Source of the DNA: Bacillus fungorum
Lineage (GTDB): Bacteria > Bacillota > Bacilli > Bacillales > Bacillaceae_G
Assembly: GCF_002746455.1 (NCBI RefSeq)
Contig: NZ_NWUW01000017.1
Location: 1 to 64,000, forward strand
DNA length: 64,000 nucleotides
Direction of reading: 5' to 3'
The notes under the pieces are model-generated. The model did not search any database. It had not been told where the DNA came from and was given only the letters and a program-made list of their open reading frames with translations. Both the position numbers and the translations under genes were made by a program. The stretch's first letter is position 1. The number at the start of each line of letters is the position of its first letter. Below, one piece after another: positions 53,335 to 61,975 of the stretch.

Positions 53335-54585
53335 CTATATTCTTTGGTTTTTAGGAAGAATCACTTCAAAGCAAGTACCCTCGCCCCATTTGCTCTCTAC
53401 TAATATTTTCCCATAATGCTTTTCTACAATCCACTTTGCGATTGAAAGGCCTAATCCCGCTCCTTCTGACACACTTCTCGCTTTATCTCCTTGATAAAAA
53501 CGATCAAATAATTTTGGGATGTCCTCATCTTTCACTCCTATACCGTCATCTTTCACTCGTATACGAATCGAACTGTTCGTTTGCGTACAATCGATTTGAA
53601 TATGACCACCTTCATTCGTATACTTCATCGCATTATCTAACAATATGACCATCATTTGATGGATTCTCTCTCTATCACCCATAAATGATATGTCATGCTC
53701 TACTTTCAATAGCATCTCTTTTTCTTTATAGGAAGCAATTTCCTTATATGGATCTACTATTTCTTCTAACAACTTATCCATTTCAAACGTTTTCTTATCC
53801 ATCTCAATTTGATTAGAATCCGAACGTGCTAATAATAATAAATTAGCAACAAGCTTAGATAACCTTCTACACTCCTTTGAAATCGTAGAAATATCCATCG
53901 CTTTTTCTTCTATTGTCGCAGATGGTGAGTGAAATAATATATCCGTTTTGGATTGAATAACCGCAAGTGGTGTCCTTAATTCATGTGATGCATCTGACAC
54001 GAATTGCTGCTGCTTTTCCCATGAATTTTGAATGGGTATGAGTGCCCTGCCAGCTAAGAAAAAGCCGATTCCTATTGCACATAAACTTCCTATGCTACAG
54101 CCTATAACGATAATTAAAAATAAAGTATTTAACATGCCTTCTTCCGCTGTTATATCTCGTACGATTTGAACTATTTCTCCATCTTTTTGAAGCGAGAATG
54201 TTCTAAAATATCGTCCTTGTACTTCAATATCTTGCAAATCCTCTAACTTTTTTGGCGAAAACTTTTCTAAATTCTCTTCAAAAACAGCACGGAATTTACG
54301 GTTATCACCCTCTATTTCCACTATTTCTCCCTTCCAGGTTATTCTAGTTACCCGGGGATCTCCAATTTGAATATTCTCCATACGTTTTCTTGGTGGTACT
54401 TTAACATCTAATTTTTCTCTATACTGAGCTATCATTTTTATAGATTGATCTACTTCACTATAAATACGCTTATATGTGTACGAATAAATAATACTACCTA
54501 ATACCCCTATCAAAATGATAAATACTAATGAATTCAATATAGTCAATCGAATGCGCGTCTTCTGAAACATACTTCCTTTTTTCAT
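53335..54585 (-). CDS. Sensor histidine kinase, partner of the regulator at 54582
   Basis: This 416-residue membrane kinase has helix 1 near 15-35, an extracellular domain of about 115 residues, and helix 2 near 153-178. HisKA follows with the phosphoacceptor in FVSDASHELRTPLAVIQSK (about 200), then HATPase_c with DDGIGVKDEDIPKLFDRFYQGDKAR and GAGLGLSIAKWIVEKH. It overlaps the regulator gene by 4 nt (ATGA). The stimulus is unknown. Confidence 0.9.
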   Translation of the reverse strand: MKKGSMFQKTRIRLTILNSLVFIILIGVLGSIIYSYTYKRIYSEVDQSIKMIAQYREKLDVKVPPRKRMENIQIGDPRVTRITWKGEIVEIEGDNRKFRAVFEENLEKFSPKKLEDLQDIEVQGRYFRTFSLQKDGEIVQIVRDITAEEGMLNTLFLIIVIGCSIGSLCAIGIGFFLAGRALIPIQNSWEKQQQFVSDASHELRTPLAVIQSKTDILFHSPSATIEEKAMDISTISKECRRLSKLVANLLLLARSDSNQIEMDKKTFEMDKLLEEIVDPYKEIASYKEKEMLLKVEHDISFMGDRERIHQMMVILLDNAMKYTNEGGHIQIDCTQTNSSIRIRVKDDGIGVKDEDIPKLFDRFYQGDKARSVSEGAGLGLSIAKWIVEKHYGKILVESKWGEGTCFEVILPKNQRI

Positions 54586-55253
54586 TTCTCTTTTAATATA
54601 TATCCAATACCACGAACGGTTTGAATATCTTTCTGATAACCAAATGGCTCTAATTTTTTACGTAAATGATGTACATATACTTCTACAATTGCTACTGTCG
54701 TATCTGAATCAAATCCCCAAACACGATCAAAAATTTGTTCACGCATTAAAATCTTTCCGCTATTTTGAACAAGGTACTCTAAAAGCTCATATTGTTTTAA
54801 CGTTAACTTAATACCTTGTCCATCTACTTGAACATCTTTATCTTTTCCGAACAGTTCAATCCCTTTATAGCGAATGGTTTGATGTGTCGTTAAACCACCA
54901 CTTCTCCGTAGTAAAGCGCGAATTCTCGCTTTTAATTCAGGGGCCTGAAACGGCTTAACGATATAGTCATCTCCACCAAAATCCAATCCTTTCACTCGAT
55001 CTTCTAAAGAATCTCTCGCTGTCAAAAACAGGACTGGTGTTTCAATCTTTTCATCACGTATTTTTTGAATTACTTCAAAACCGTCCATCTCTGGCATCAT
55101 CACATCAAGCAAAATAGCATCATATATATTTTGTAATGCTAGAAATAATCCATCTTCTCCATTCAATGCTGTATCTATTTCAAATTCATCACGCAAAATT
55201 TGTACGATAGACTCTAATAACAAAGCATTATCTTCTACTACGAGTAAGCGCAT
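54582..55253 (-). CDS. OmpR-family response regulator
   Basis: This 223-residue regulator has a receiver domain (MRLLVVEDNALLLES, phosphoacceptor in AILLDVMMPEMDGFEV near Asp 51, and Lys in YIVKPFQAPEL) and a C-terminal winged helix ending RGIGYILKEK. I use the ATG ending at 55253, with AAGGTGAG upstream. The frame is open six codons further. It is coupled to the following kinase gene by a 4-nt overlap. Targets are unknown. Confidence 0.9.
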   Translation of the reverse strand: MRLLVVEDNALLLESIVQILRDEFEIDTALNGEDGLFLALQNIYDAILLDVMMPEMDGFEVIQKIRDEKIETPVLFLTARDSLEDRVKGLDFGGDDYIVKPFQAPELKARIRALLRRSGGLTTHQTIRYKGIELFGKDKDVQVDGQGIKLTLKQYELLEYLVQNSGKILMREQIFDRVWGFDSDTTVAIVEVYVHHLRKKLEPFGYQKDIQTVRGIGYILKEK

Positions 55254-55433
55254 ATTCTCACCTTCCACCATATAGTTCGATTCTATTTATGATCACATTC
55301 CTGCTTTTCCTAACGAAAGAATATAATCATATTTTGTAATTTCATTTTTAATTCGTTCTTTCTACACTTTTTCTTGATACAGAGTTTTAAAGATTAATTA
55401 TAAAGACTCTTTCTTAAATTTAGCTTAATAAAA

Positions 55434-55477
55434 AATTGAAAGAAATAAGATTTCCCTTATCTCTTTCAATTTTTTAC
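55434..55477 (-). terminator. Terminator of the phosphatase gene
   Basis: AATTGAAAGA-AATAAG ... CTTAT-C-TCTTTCAATT stem with T-run on the plus side and A-rich opposite; overlaps the last codons. Confidence 0.75.
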
Positions 55478-56170
55478 TACATATACCTTTTTACTTGGCA
55501 ATTCCAAACAATTTAGCTGACCACCATAAACAGCCCCGCCATCAATTCCAATAATATGATTACTACCAAAATACACGCCGCAATCCTTACTACCATGAAG
55601 CGTTTTTGTTTCTGTATGACCAAATACAACAACCTTTTCGCCGCTATATCCATTATGAAACTCATTACGGATCCACATTAACGTATATGGTTCACATTCC
55701 GAAACTCGCTTCGATGGCTCAACACCGGCATGAACAAATATATACTCTTCTGTTTCAACGTAATGATCTAATTCTTGAATGAACTTTACATGTTCCTCTA
55801 AAACATGAGATTGTAAATTCGGTTTTTGGAAGGCTTCCTCATTAACCACAATATCTTTTTCTACAAATCCATAGCTGTATAAAGTCTTATCTCCGCCATT
55901 CCTTTTTGCCCAATGGTTCCATGCACGTTCCTCATCCGTTGTTAACGCTTTAATCATCATATCTTCATGATTGCCCTTTAGAACGAGGGCCCCATCTTCT
56001 TTTAACTCTTTTACCTTTTCAATTACCGCACGCGCATTTGGACCCCGATCTACATAATCCCCTAATAAAATCAATTGATCCTGTCTTGCATCGTATTGAG
56101 CTTCTTCTAATAATTGTTCGAACTTTTCTATTTCTCCATGAATATCACTAATAACAAGAATTCTTTTCAT
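55466..56170 (-). CDS. PPP-family metallophosphatase (bacterial Ser/Thr phosphatase or ApaH-like)
   Basis: This 234-residue cytosolic phosphoesterase has the three PPP metal-binding signatures in order: SDIHG (8-12), GDYVDRGP (37-44) and GNHED (66-70). Later His residues lie in FVHAGVEP and VFGHTETK, and GIDGGAVYGGQL near the end is typical of PrpE/PphA-like enzymes. It may remove phosphate from Ser/Thr residues or cleave dinucleoside tetraphosphates. Sequence alone does not separate these. It is monocistronic. Confidence 0.85.
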   Translation of the reverse strand: MKRILVISDIHGEIEKFEQLLEEAQYDARQDQLILLGDYVDRGPNARAVIEKVKELKEDGALVLKGNHEDMMIKALTTDEERAWNHWAKRNGGDKTLYSYGFVEKDIVVNEEAFQKPNLQSHVLEEHVKFIQELDHYVETEEYIFVHAGVEPSKRVSECEPYTLMWIRNEFHNGYSGEKVVVFGHTETKTLHGSKDCGVYFGSNHIIGIDGGAVYGGQLNCLELPSKKVYVVKN

Positions 56171-56280
56171 ATTATCCCCTTCTTTCTAAACCACTCTCTT
56201 TCTAATTATAGTTCAAAACAACAGAAATTTCTGAACTCATATTCGAAATCACATTTATTACAAATAAAACAATTATATCC

Positions 56281-56344
56281 TTACAACAATGTAAGTCTCT
56301 TGTCATCCAATTCGATAGTTGCAATTGCTATATTTCCTTATACT
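56281..56344 (+). promoter_or_regulatory. Palindrome-58-TATACT promoter, copy 3 (27-aa peptide B)
   Basis: TTACAACAATGTAA at 56281-56294, TGTCA 6-7 nt after it, TTCGATAGTTG around the -35 region, and TATACT at 56339-56344. The spacing is again exactly 58 bp. Confidence 0.65.
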
Positions 56345-56384
56345 AAAAGTAAGAAATGAAACAAAAAACAAGGAGAGATGAGAG

Positions 56385-56468
56385 ATGAAAAAAGTAATGG
56401 AAGTTGTAGTAGCGGTGGCAGAGGTTTTCGTAAATGGCAAACAAGTTGCAATGGAGTTAAACAAATAA
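56385..56468 (+). CDS. 27-aa conserved small peptide B
   Basis: This ORF encodes MKKVMEVVVAVAEVFVNGKQ then VAMELNK, the paralogue of the peptide at 44027. AGGAG lies 9 nt before the ATG, a good ribosome binding site. The first and last thirds (MKK-, VNGKQVA-ELNK) are conserved between copies, which indicates selection on the peptide and not only on the RNA. It has no signal sequence and no recognised family. It is flanked by unrelated genes on the opposite strand and has its own promoter. Confidence 0.72.
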   Translation: MKKVMEVVVAVAEVFVNGKQVAMELNK

Positions 56469-56555
56469 TGAAAAAGACAACATTCATTCTAGACCCTTTA
56501 CTCATATAAAAGAGATAAGACTTCATCATTTCTTTGATCCCTTATCTCCCTATAA

Positions 56556-56600
56556 AGAAAGCCGTATCCCTTTTAAGGATACGGCTTTCTCTTATTTTTG
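56556..56600 (-). terminator. Terminator of the glycerol-phosphate transport operon
   Basis: AGAAAGCCGTATCC cttttaa GGATACGGCTTTCT, a 14-bp stem flanked by T-rich sequence in both directions. Confidence 0.8.
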
Positions 56601-57968
56601 ACTCGTACGAGCTGAAATACTAATTGCTCTATCTGTTGCTTTTGCAGCTTCATCTAACGCTTCTTTACTATTCTTTCCGTCATACATTGCTTCTAATGCT
56701 TTTACAACCGCATCTCGTGATTCTGGGAATACACTAATTAATGCTCCTTGAGTTGCTGGAGATTGCTTCGTCGCTTGCAGCTGATCTACTGTTACTTTCA
56801 ACTGTGGATATTTTTCATATTGCTCTTTTACTAATGGCTCATTATATGCATCTGGATTAATTGAGAAATAACCTGTTGCAGTATGCCATTTTGCTTGTAC
56901 GTCTGGCTTCGTTAAATATTTCATAAAGTCCCAAGCACCTTGTTGCGTTTCTTCTGAAACCATATTCGTCATCCATAATGATGCTCCACCAATCACAACA
57001 CCATTTTGTTTCGAATCCTCTGGATACGGAATATATGAAACACCTACATTAAACTTAGATGCATCAATTAAATCACGAACACCTGCTGAAGAATCTAAAT
57101 ACATAGCAACTTGTCCAGACTGGAACGCGGCACGAATATCATCCCAACTTGCTCCATACTTTCCAAGTGCGCCAGCTTTATTTAAATCATCTAACATTCC
57201 AAATACTTTCTGTCCTTCTTTATCGTTAAATACCGCCTTCTTTGCAGCATCTTTACGACCATTTTCGTTATCTACATATAAAGCACCTTGTGTCGCTAAC
57301 AATTCTTCAAAGAACCAACCATAGTTAAGCATGGAGAATCCATATTGTTTTACATTTCCGCCTTCTTTAATCGTTAACTTTTTCGCTGCTTCTTGTAATT
57401 CCGCATACGTTTTTGGAGCTTTCTCTGGATCTAAGCCTGCCTTTGCGAAAGCATCTTTATTATAAATTAATACTGGTGTAGATGAATTAAACGGCATAGA
57501 ATACATTTTTCCATCAACTGAATAATAATTTGTAATTGCTTTTTCCAACTTTGAAGTATCGTACTTATCTTTTTTTATCCAACTATCAATTGGCGTAATC
57601 TTTTTGCTATCAATCATATATTTTGTTGTAATTTCACTTGACTGAACAAGAGCTGGCGCTTCTTTCGTAGCAGACATCGTTCTAAATTTCGTTAAAGACT
57701 CTTCATATGTCCCTTGGAACTCTGCCTTTATCTCATATTTATTCTGTGACTTATTATAATCTGCAACAAGCCCATCTAGTACGCCTTGTGTTTTTCCACC
57801 CATTGCATGCCAAAAACGAATTACAGTTTTATCACCATTTTTTTCAACTGGTGCTACTTTTGCCTGCGCTTCAGGTTTCCCCTCCGTTTTACTATTTGAA
57901 CAAGCGGCACTAGATAATGCCATTGTTGCTGCCATTAATAGAGCAGCACCTTTTTTAACTAGACTCAT
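56592..57968 (-). CDS. ugpB: ABC transporter substrate-binding lipoprotein (UgpB-like)
   Basis: A 458-residue extracytoplasmic solute-binding lipoprotein of family 1. The lipobox SSAAC (lipidated Cys near 23) is followed by VIRFWHAMGGKTQGVLDGLV, typical of UgpB proteins that bind glycerol 3-phosphate or glycerophosphodiesters. YDGKNSKEALDEAAK ends the family pattern. It is the last gene of the glpP - ATPase - two permeases - binding protein operon. The glpP neighbour and Pho box favour a glycerol-phosphate compound over a sugar as substrate. Confidence 0.85.
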   Translation of the reverse strand: MSLVKKGAALLMAATMALSSAACSNSKTEGKPEAQAKVAPVEKNGDKTVIRFWHAMGGKTQGVLDGLVADYNKSQNKYEIKAEFQGTYEESLTKFRTMSATKEAPALVQSSEITTKYMIDSKKITPIDSWIKKDKYDTSKLEKAITNYYSVDGKMYSMPFNSSTPVLIYNKDAFAKAGLDPEKAPKTYAELQEAAKKLTIKEGGNVKQYGFSMLNYGWFFEELLATQGALYVDNENGRKDAAKKAVFNDKEGQKVFGMLDDLNKAGALGKYGASWDDIRAAFQSGQVAMYLDSSAGVRDLIDASKFNVGVSYIPYPEDSKQNGVVIGGASLWMTNMVSEETQQGAWDFMKYLTKPDVQAKWHTATGYFSINPDAYNEPLVKEQYEKYPQLKVTVDQLQATKQSPATQGALISVFPESRDAVVKALEAMYDGKNSKEALDEAAKATDRAISISARTSQK

Positions 57969-57989
57969 TTTAATCTCACCTTCTCTTAA

Positions 57990-58811
57990 TTATTTAATTG
58001 CACCTTTTGTTAATCCTTGTTGTAATTGCTTTTGCCCTACAAATAGTAAAATCAATGTTGGAATGACAATAACCGTAACACCGGCCATTACGCTTCCCCA
58101 ATCAGTTGCAACTTCTTGAGACTGAAGCTGCTTTATACCAATTTGGACTGTTCTTACTTTTTCATCAGTGGTCACTAAGAGTGGCCATAAATACATATTC
58201 CATGTTGTTAAAAAACTATATACTCCAAGCGTAATAAAACTCGTTTTACAATACGGAATTACAACGCTTAATAAAAACCTTACATTTCCAATCCCTTCAA
58301 TAAAAGCAGCTTCTTTCAGTTCATTCGGAAGCGTCATAAAATGTTGACGTAGTAAGAAAATACCGAAAGCTGTTGCAAAAAACGGCACTGTCATCCCAGC
58401 GAAACTATTGATCCAGCCAAAGTTTTGAATCGTTAAAAAGTTAGGTACCATCGTTGCTTCCCACGGAATCAGCATTGTTGAAATAAACAGGAAGAAAATA
58501 AGGTTTCTTCCTTTAAACTGAAGAAAAACAAAAGCATAAGCCGCTAAGCTTGATACGATAAGTTGTCCAATCATAACAACTGTCGATACAACTAAACTGT
58601 TATATAAGTATGTAAAAAGCGGTACTTTTTGAAAAATATTAATAAAATTATCAAAAGTAAATTGAGTTGGAAATAACCTTCTCATTTGAATATCGTCTGG
58701 TGTCATAAAGCTTATTAAAAATGCATACAGTACAGGAAAAAATACCATTACTGCACTAATAATGAGCAGCATGTATAATAGGAAATTTTGTTTCCACTGT
58801 TTAACAATCAT
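57990..58811 (-). CDS. ugpE: ABC transporter permease (UgpE-like)
   Basis: This 273-residue inner membrane permease with six helices is of the MalG/UgpE class. The EAA coupling loop appears as ELKEAAFIEGIGNVRFLLSVVIPYCK (about 166-191). Its start overlaps the stop of the upstream permease by 4 nt. It works with the UgpA-like partner and the MalK-type ATPase encoded upstream. Confidence 0.87.
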   Translation of the reverse strand: MIVKQWKQNFLLYMLLIISAVMVFFPVLYAFLISFMTPDDIQMRRLFPTQFTFDNFINIFQKVPLFTYLYNSLVVSTVVMIGQLIVSSLAAYAFVFLQFKGRNLIFFLFISTMLIPWEATMVPNFLTIQNFGWINSFAGMTVPFFATAFGIFLLRQHFMTLPNELKEAAFIEGIGNVRFLLSVVIPYCKTSFITLGVYSFLTTWNMYLWPLLVTTDEKVRTVQIGIKQLQSQEVATDWGSVMAGVTVIVIPTLILLFVGQKQLQQGLTKGAIK

Positions 58812-59740
58812 TTATAATGCACCTTTCTCTCAGCAAACTTAAATTGAAGTAATGTAGCAATGAAAATGAAAACAAATAATATCATCGCTTGTGCACTTGC
58901 TGTTCCAAATTGATGATTCACAAATGCCTCTTTATAAATCGAATATACAATTAAATTCGTTGCATCATTTGGTCCACCGTGCGTTAAAATATCAATTTGT
59001 CCAAAGCTTTGGAACGCACTAATTAGCGTCACCGTTACGATAAAGAATAGAGTAGGTGATAACATCGGTAATGTAACACGGCGAAGCTTATATAAATAGC
59101 TAGCACCATCTATAGATGCACTCTCATATAAAGACGTATCGATATTTTGTAAACCACCTAATATAACTAAAAATGCAAATCCTGTATTCACCCAAACCGT
59201 TGTAACCGATACAGAGAACAATGCCCAATCTGGACTCGTTAACCATGCAATTGCAGGTAGATTCATAGAGGCTAATATATTATTAAATAACCCGACACTT
59301 GGATGAAATAAAAATAGCCAAATCACCGCACTAGCAGCTACTGATATTCCCATAGTGGAAGAAAATAACACACGGAATAACCCAATACCTCTTACTTTTC
59401 CATTTGCAATCAATGCAAGAAATAAAGCTAGTATAATACTCGTAGGTACTGTATATACAACAAATAATAAAGTTGACTTTATGCTTTTGTAGAAAGCAGG
59501 ATCAGAAAATAGGTATTGATAATTTTCTAAGCCAACAAAAAGATTAGCTTCTCCATGTATATCTGTTAAATAAAAGCTATAGTAAATCGTCCTAAATAAT
59601 GGATAGAAAAGAAAAATTGAAAACAATAAAATAGATGGCGCCAAAAACAATAATCCTATTCTTAAATCTTTCGTTCTACCCCATAAATTTTTCTTTTTTG
59701 AAACTTTTGTTTGAACTGGTAACTTACTTACTTCGATCAT
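58808..59740 (-). CDS. ugpA: ABC transporter permease (UgpA-like)
   Basis: This 310-residue membrane permease has a cytoplasmic basic N-terminus (SKKKNLWGRTKDLR) and six helices of the MalF/UgpA class. The EAA loop is YESASIDGASYLYKLRRVTLPMLSP (about 217-241). Its ATG overlaps the last base of the ATPase stop codon (TAATG) and its own end overlaps the next permease, so the operon is translationally coupled. Confidence 0.87.
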   Translation of the reverse strand: MIEVSKLPVQTKVSKKKNLWGRTKDLRIGLLFLAPSILLFSIFLFYPLFRTIYYSFYLTDIHGEANLFVGLENYQYLFSDPAFYKSIKSTLLFVVYTVPTSIILALFLALIANGKVRGIGLFRVLFSSTMGISVAASAVIWLFLFHPSVGLFNNILASMNLPAIAWLTSPDWALFSVSVTTVWVNTGFAFLVILGGLQNIDTSLYESASIDGASYLYKLRRVTLPMLSPTLFFIVTVTLISAFQSFGQIDILTHGGPNDATNLIVYSIYKEAFVNHQFGTASAQAMILFVFIFIATLLQFKFAERKVHYK

Positions 59741-60837
59741 TATTTCGCCACCACTTTCAACTCTTCTTCAGCTACCACTTTTAATCGTTCATTCGTATTT
59801 TGGTGAAAGAAGCATAACTTTTCTTGCGAGAATAATAATTTTACTCTGTCACCTTTGTTCAGGAGTAGCTGTCCAATGACTTTCGCACTCCAAGTTTTTC
59901 CATTTACCGTGAAATTTAATATAGATTCATTCCCTAATACTTCTACAGATTGTAGTGTCACTTCTTGCCCTTCCTCAGACAGTGCAATATGTTCAGGACG
60001 CATACCTATTCGAATTGTTCCTTCTGGTAATTGCTTTAACTGTCCAATAGATAATGGAATTTGCAATTGCCCTATATGTAATACACCTTTTTCTTTATCC
60101 ACTTCTCCATCATTTATATTCATAGAAGGAGAACCTATAAAGCTTGCAACAAATTCGTTTGCTGGTTCGTTATATATGTCAAGTGGTGTCCCAACTTGCT
60201 GTATACTTCCTTTATTTAAAACCATGATACGATCTCCCATAGTCATCGCTTCTATTTGATCGTGAGTAACGTAAATCATCGTAATTCCTAATCTTTGCTG
60301 AATTTCTCTAATTTCAATTCTCATTTGCGCACGTAATTTCGCATCTAAATTCGAAAGTGGTTCATCCATTAAACAGATTGGTGCTTGACTCACGATCGCC
60401 CTTGCAAGCGCAACACGCTGTCGTTGTCCGCCTGATAATTGACCTGGTTTCATTTTCACATACTCTTTCAGTCCTACCATTTCAATAGCTTCCATTAATC
60501 GCTTTTGTCGCTCTTCTTTTTGTACTTTTCTTACCTTAAGTCCAAATAAAATATTTTCTTCTACAGATAAGTGTGGATATAATGCATAATTTTGAAATAC
60601 CATTGATAGATTACGGTCTTTCGGCTCTAGATCATTTGCAACATGTTCATTAATAATTAAATCTCCCGAAGAAATCTCTTCTAAGCCAGCAATCATTCGT
60701 AATAATGTGCTTTTCCCACATCCCGAGGGTCCAACTAAAACAAAAAATTCACCCTTCTTAATATGAACCGATACGCCCTTAACCGCTGTCTCTGCTGCAT
60801 TTTTATATACCTTTGAAACATCTTTCAATTCAATCAC
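59740..60837 (-). CDS. ugpC: ABC transporter ATP-binding protein (UgpC/MalK type, GTG start)
   Basis: This 365-residue ATPase has Walker A GPSGCGKST at 36-44, signature LSGGQRQRVALARA near 135-148, Walker B CLMDEPLSNLDAK and switch His in IYVTHDQIEA. A C-terminal TOBE/OB regulatory domain (IRIGMRPEHIALSEEG onward) is typical of MalK/UgpC. The start is GTG (60835-60837), which overlaps the glpP stop by 4 nt (GTGA) and has GGAG 9 nt upstream. A frame opening at 60870 would extend into glpP without a ribosome binding site. Confidence 0.88.
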   Translation of the reverse strand: MIELKDVSKVYKNAAETAVKGVSVHIKKGEFFVLVGPSGCGKSTLLRMIAGLEEISSGDLIINEHVANDLEPKDRNLSMVFQNYALYPHLSVEENILFGLKVRKVQKEERQKRLMEAIEMVGLKEYVKMKPGQLSGGQRQRVALARAIVSQAPICLMDEPLSNLDAKLRAQMRIEIREIQQRLGITMIYVTHDQIEAMTMGDRIMVLNKGSIQQVGTPLDIYNEPANEFVASFIGSPSMNINDGEVDKEKGVLHIGQLQIPLSIGQLKQLPEGTIRIGMRPEHIALSEEGQEVTLQSVEVLGNESILNFTVNGKTWSAKVIGQLLLNKGDRVKLLFSQEKLCFFHQNTNERLKVVAEEELKVVAK

Positions 60838-61400
60838 AAGGTTGCACTCCTTTTTTCTTCTTGTATCCATACTTCATAATGACTCGTTGAAATCGCACTT
60901 GCTCCTGCACGAATAGCAATTTCCGCATCTTCTCGCGTTTGAATCAGTCCGCCTGCAATAATAGGAAATTCTATTTCCTCTGCTAACTGCTTAATAATTG
61001 AAGGCATAATACCAGGCATGATCTCTACCGCATTCGGCTTAGTCGTTTTACAATTCTCAATTGATTTTGTAAGAGATAAAGTATCGACAATAAAAATACG
61101 TTGAATCGTTTTTAATCCAAGTTTATTAGCATTTCGAATTGTCGAACCTTTTGTTGAAATAATACCTTGTGCTCCGATAACATCTTGAATATACAAAAGA
61201 GCTTCCTCTGTATTCGTATTTAAACCTTGTATAAAATCACAATGAAGAAATACATCATGTCCATGTTTCTGTAATTCATATACACGCTCTGGTAACTCCA
61301 GCATTGAACCAGTCATAAGAAAAACTGTTTTCGGTAATTTTTTATCTGTTTTGTATCCTTTCCAATCCTTTATCATCGCGATATAAGGTTCTTTAAACAT
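60834..61400 (-). CDS. glpP: GlpP, glycerol-3-phosphate-responsive antiterminator
   Basis: This 188-residue TIM-barrel-like protein is the GlpP family RNA-binding antiterminator that allows read-through of glp leader terminators when glycerol 3-phosphate is bound. FLMTGSMLELPERVYELQKHG, VFLHCDFIQGL, IISTKGSTIRNANKLGLKTIQRIF and NAVEIMPGIMP are family motifs, and PIIAGGLIQTREDAEIAIRAGASAISTS follows. It is the first gene of the transport operon and lies behind a leader with a terminator, so it probably controls its own operon. In B. subtilis GlpP acts on glpFK and glpD instead. Confidence 0.9.
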   Translation of the reverse strand: MFKEPYIAMIKDWKGYKTDKKLPKTVFLMTGSMLELPERVYELQKHGHDVFLHCDFIQGLNTNTEEALLYIQDVIGAQGIISTKGSTIRNANKLGLKTIQRIFIVDTLSLTKSIENCKTTKPNAVEIMPGIMPSIIKQLAEEIEFPIIAGGLIQTREDAEIAIRAGASAISTSHYEVWIQEEKRSATL

Positions 61401-61435
61401 TTATTCCACCTAGCTTTTCTATTTTTATCCAAACT

Positions 61436-61532
61436 AAAAACACCTACTTACATAGAACAACTTTCTCCTTATTTGAACTCTAGGGAATAGAGCACACCTA
61501 AGAAAGTGGCACATTATATGTAAGCGGGTGTT
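61436..61532 (-). promoter_or_regulatory. glpP leader: multi-branched terminator/antiterminator structure
   Basis: On the minus strand 61530-61517 (CACCCGCTTACATA) pairs with 61454-61441 (TATGTAAGTAGGTG), followed by TTTTT, about 40 nt before glpP. Inside it, CACTTTCT pairs with AGAAAGTT, and CTCTA pairs with TAGAG at the tip. A terminator controlled by GlpP is the natural interpretation. Confidence 0.6.
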
Positions 61533-61595
61533 CTCAAATGTTCTCTACCCTAGTTATTTTGTTACCTTTACTATATTACGCATTTATTAAGTCAG

Positions 61596-61634
61596 TTTTG
61601 ATAGATTGTTAATTAGCTGTTAATCGAATGTTAA
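61596..61634 (-). promoter_or_regulatory. Pho box: three perfect TTAACA repeats plus one degenerate
   Basis: On the minus strand TTAACA occurs at 61634-61629, 61623-61618 and 61612-61607, each repeat 11 bp from the next. A degenerate TCAAAA follows at 61601-61596 in the same register. The -10-like TATAGT lies 20 bp further. This is the layout of PhoP-activated promoters in Bacillus. Confidence 0.82.
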
Positions 61635-61975
61635 TATTCAACATATTCCCTTTTACATTAATCATTATATATGAATGGTACAAACAAACTTCCAGCTGCC
61701 TTTAATATTCTATAGTTAATGCTTTTTAATTTTCCTATCACTGTTTGAATTAAAGCTATCCCTAGAAGTATGTTTCTTCTTGTATTGATATTGTCCATAC
61801 GATAACAACACCAACACTATTTCCTTGAAACTCCTTATCTATCCCTCTCTTCAAATAATTTTTTCAAAACAAAAATCCCATTTAAATACACATTACTGAA
61901 TTCATCATACTAAATGACTTCTTCATTCTGTCTATCTAAATGAGATTATTTCGTACTTTGTATTTCTTTGTCTTG

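Larger units (their letters stand above)
61401..61975. other. Regulatory intergenic region upstream of glpP
   Basis: About 575 bp. From left to right it holds the glpP leader terminator, a candidate -10 (TATAGT on the minus strand at 61570-61575), the Pho box, and about 300 bp of AT-rich sequence downstream of the ankyrin lipoprotein gene in which I see nothing further. Confidence 0.5.

Noticed and set aside
61401..61540. T-box riboswitch before glpP
   Set aside because: There is no AGGGTGGNACCGCG-type T-box sequence; the nested stems and the adjacent glpP point to a GlpP-controlled terminator.
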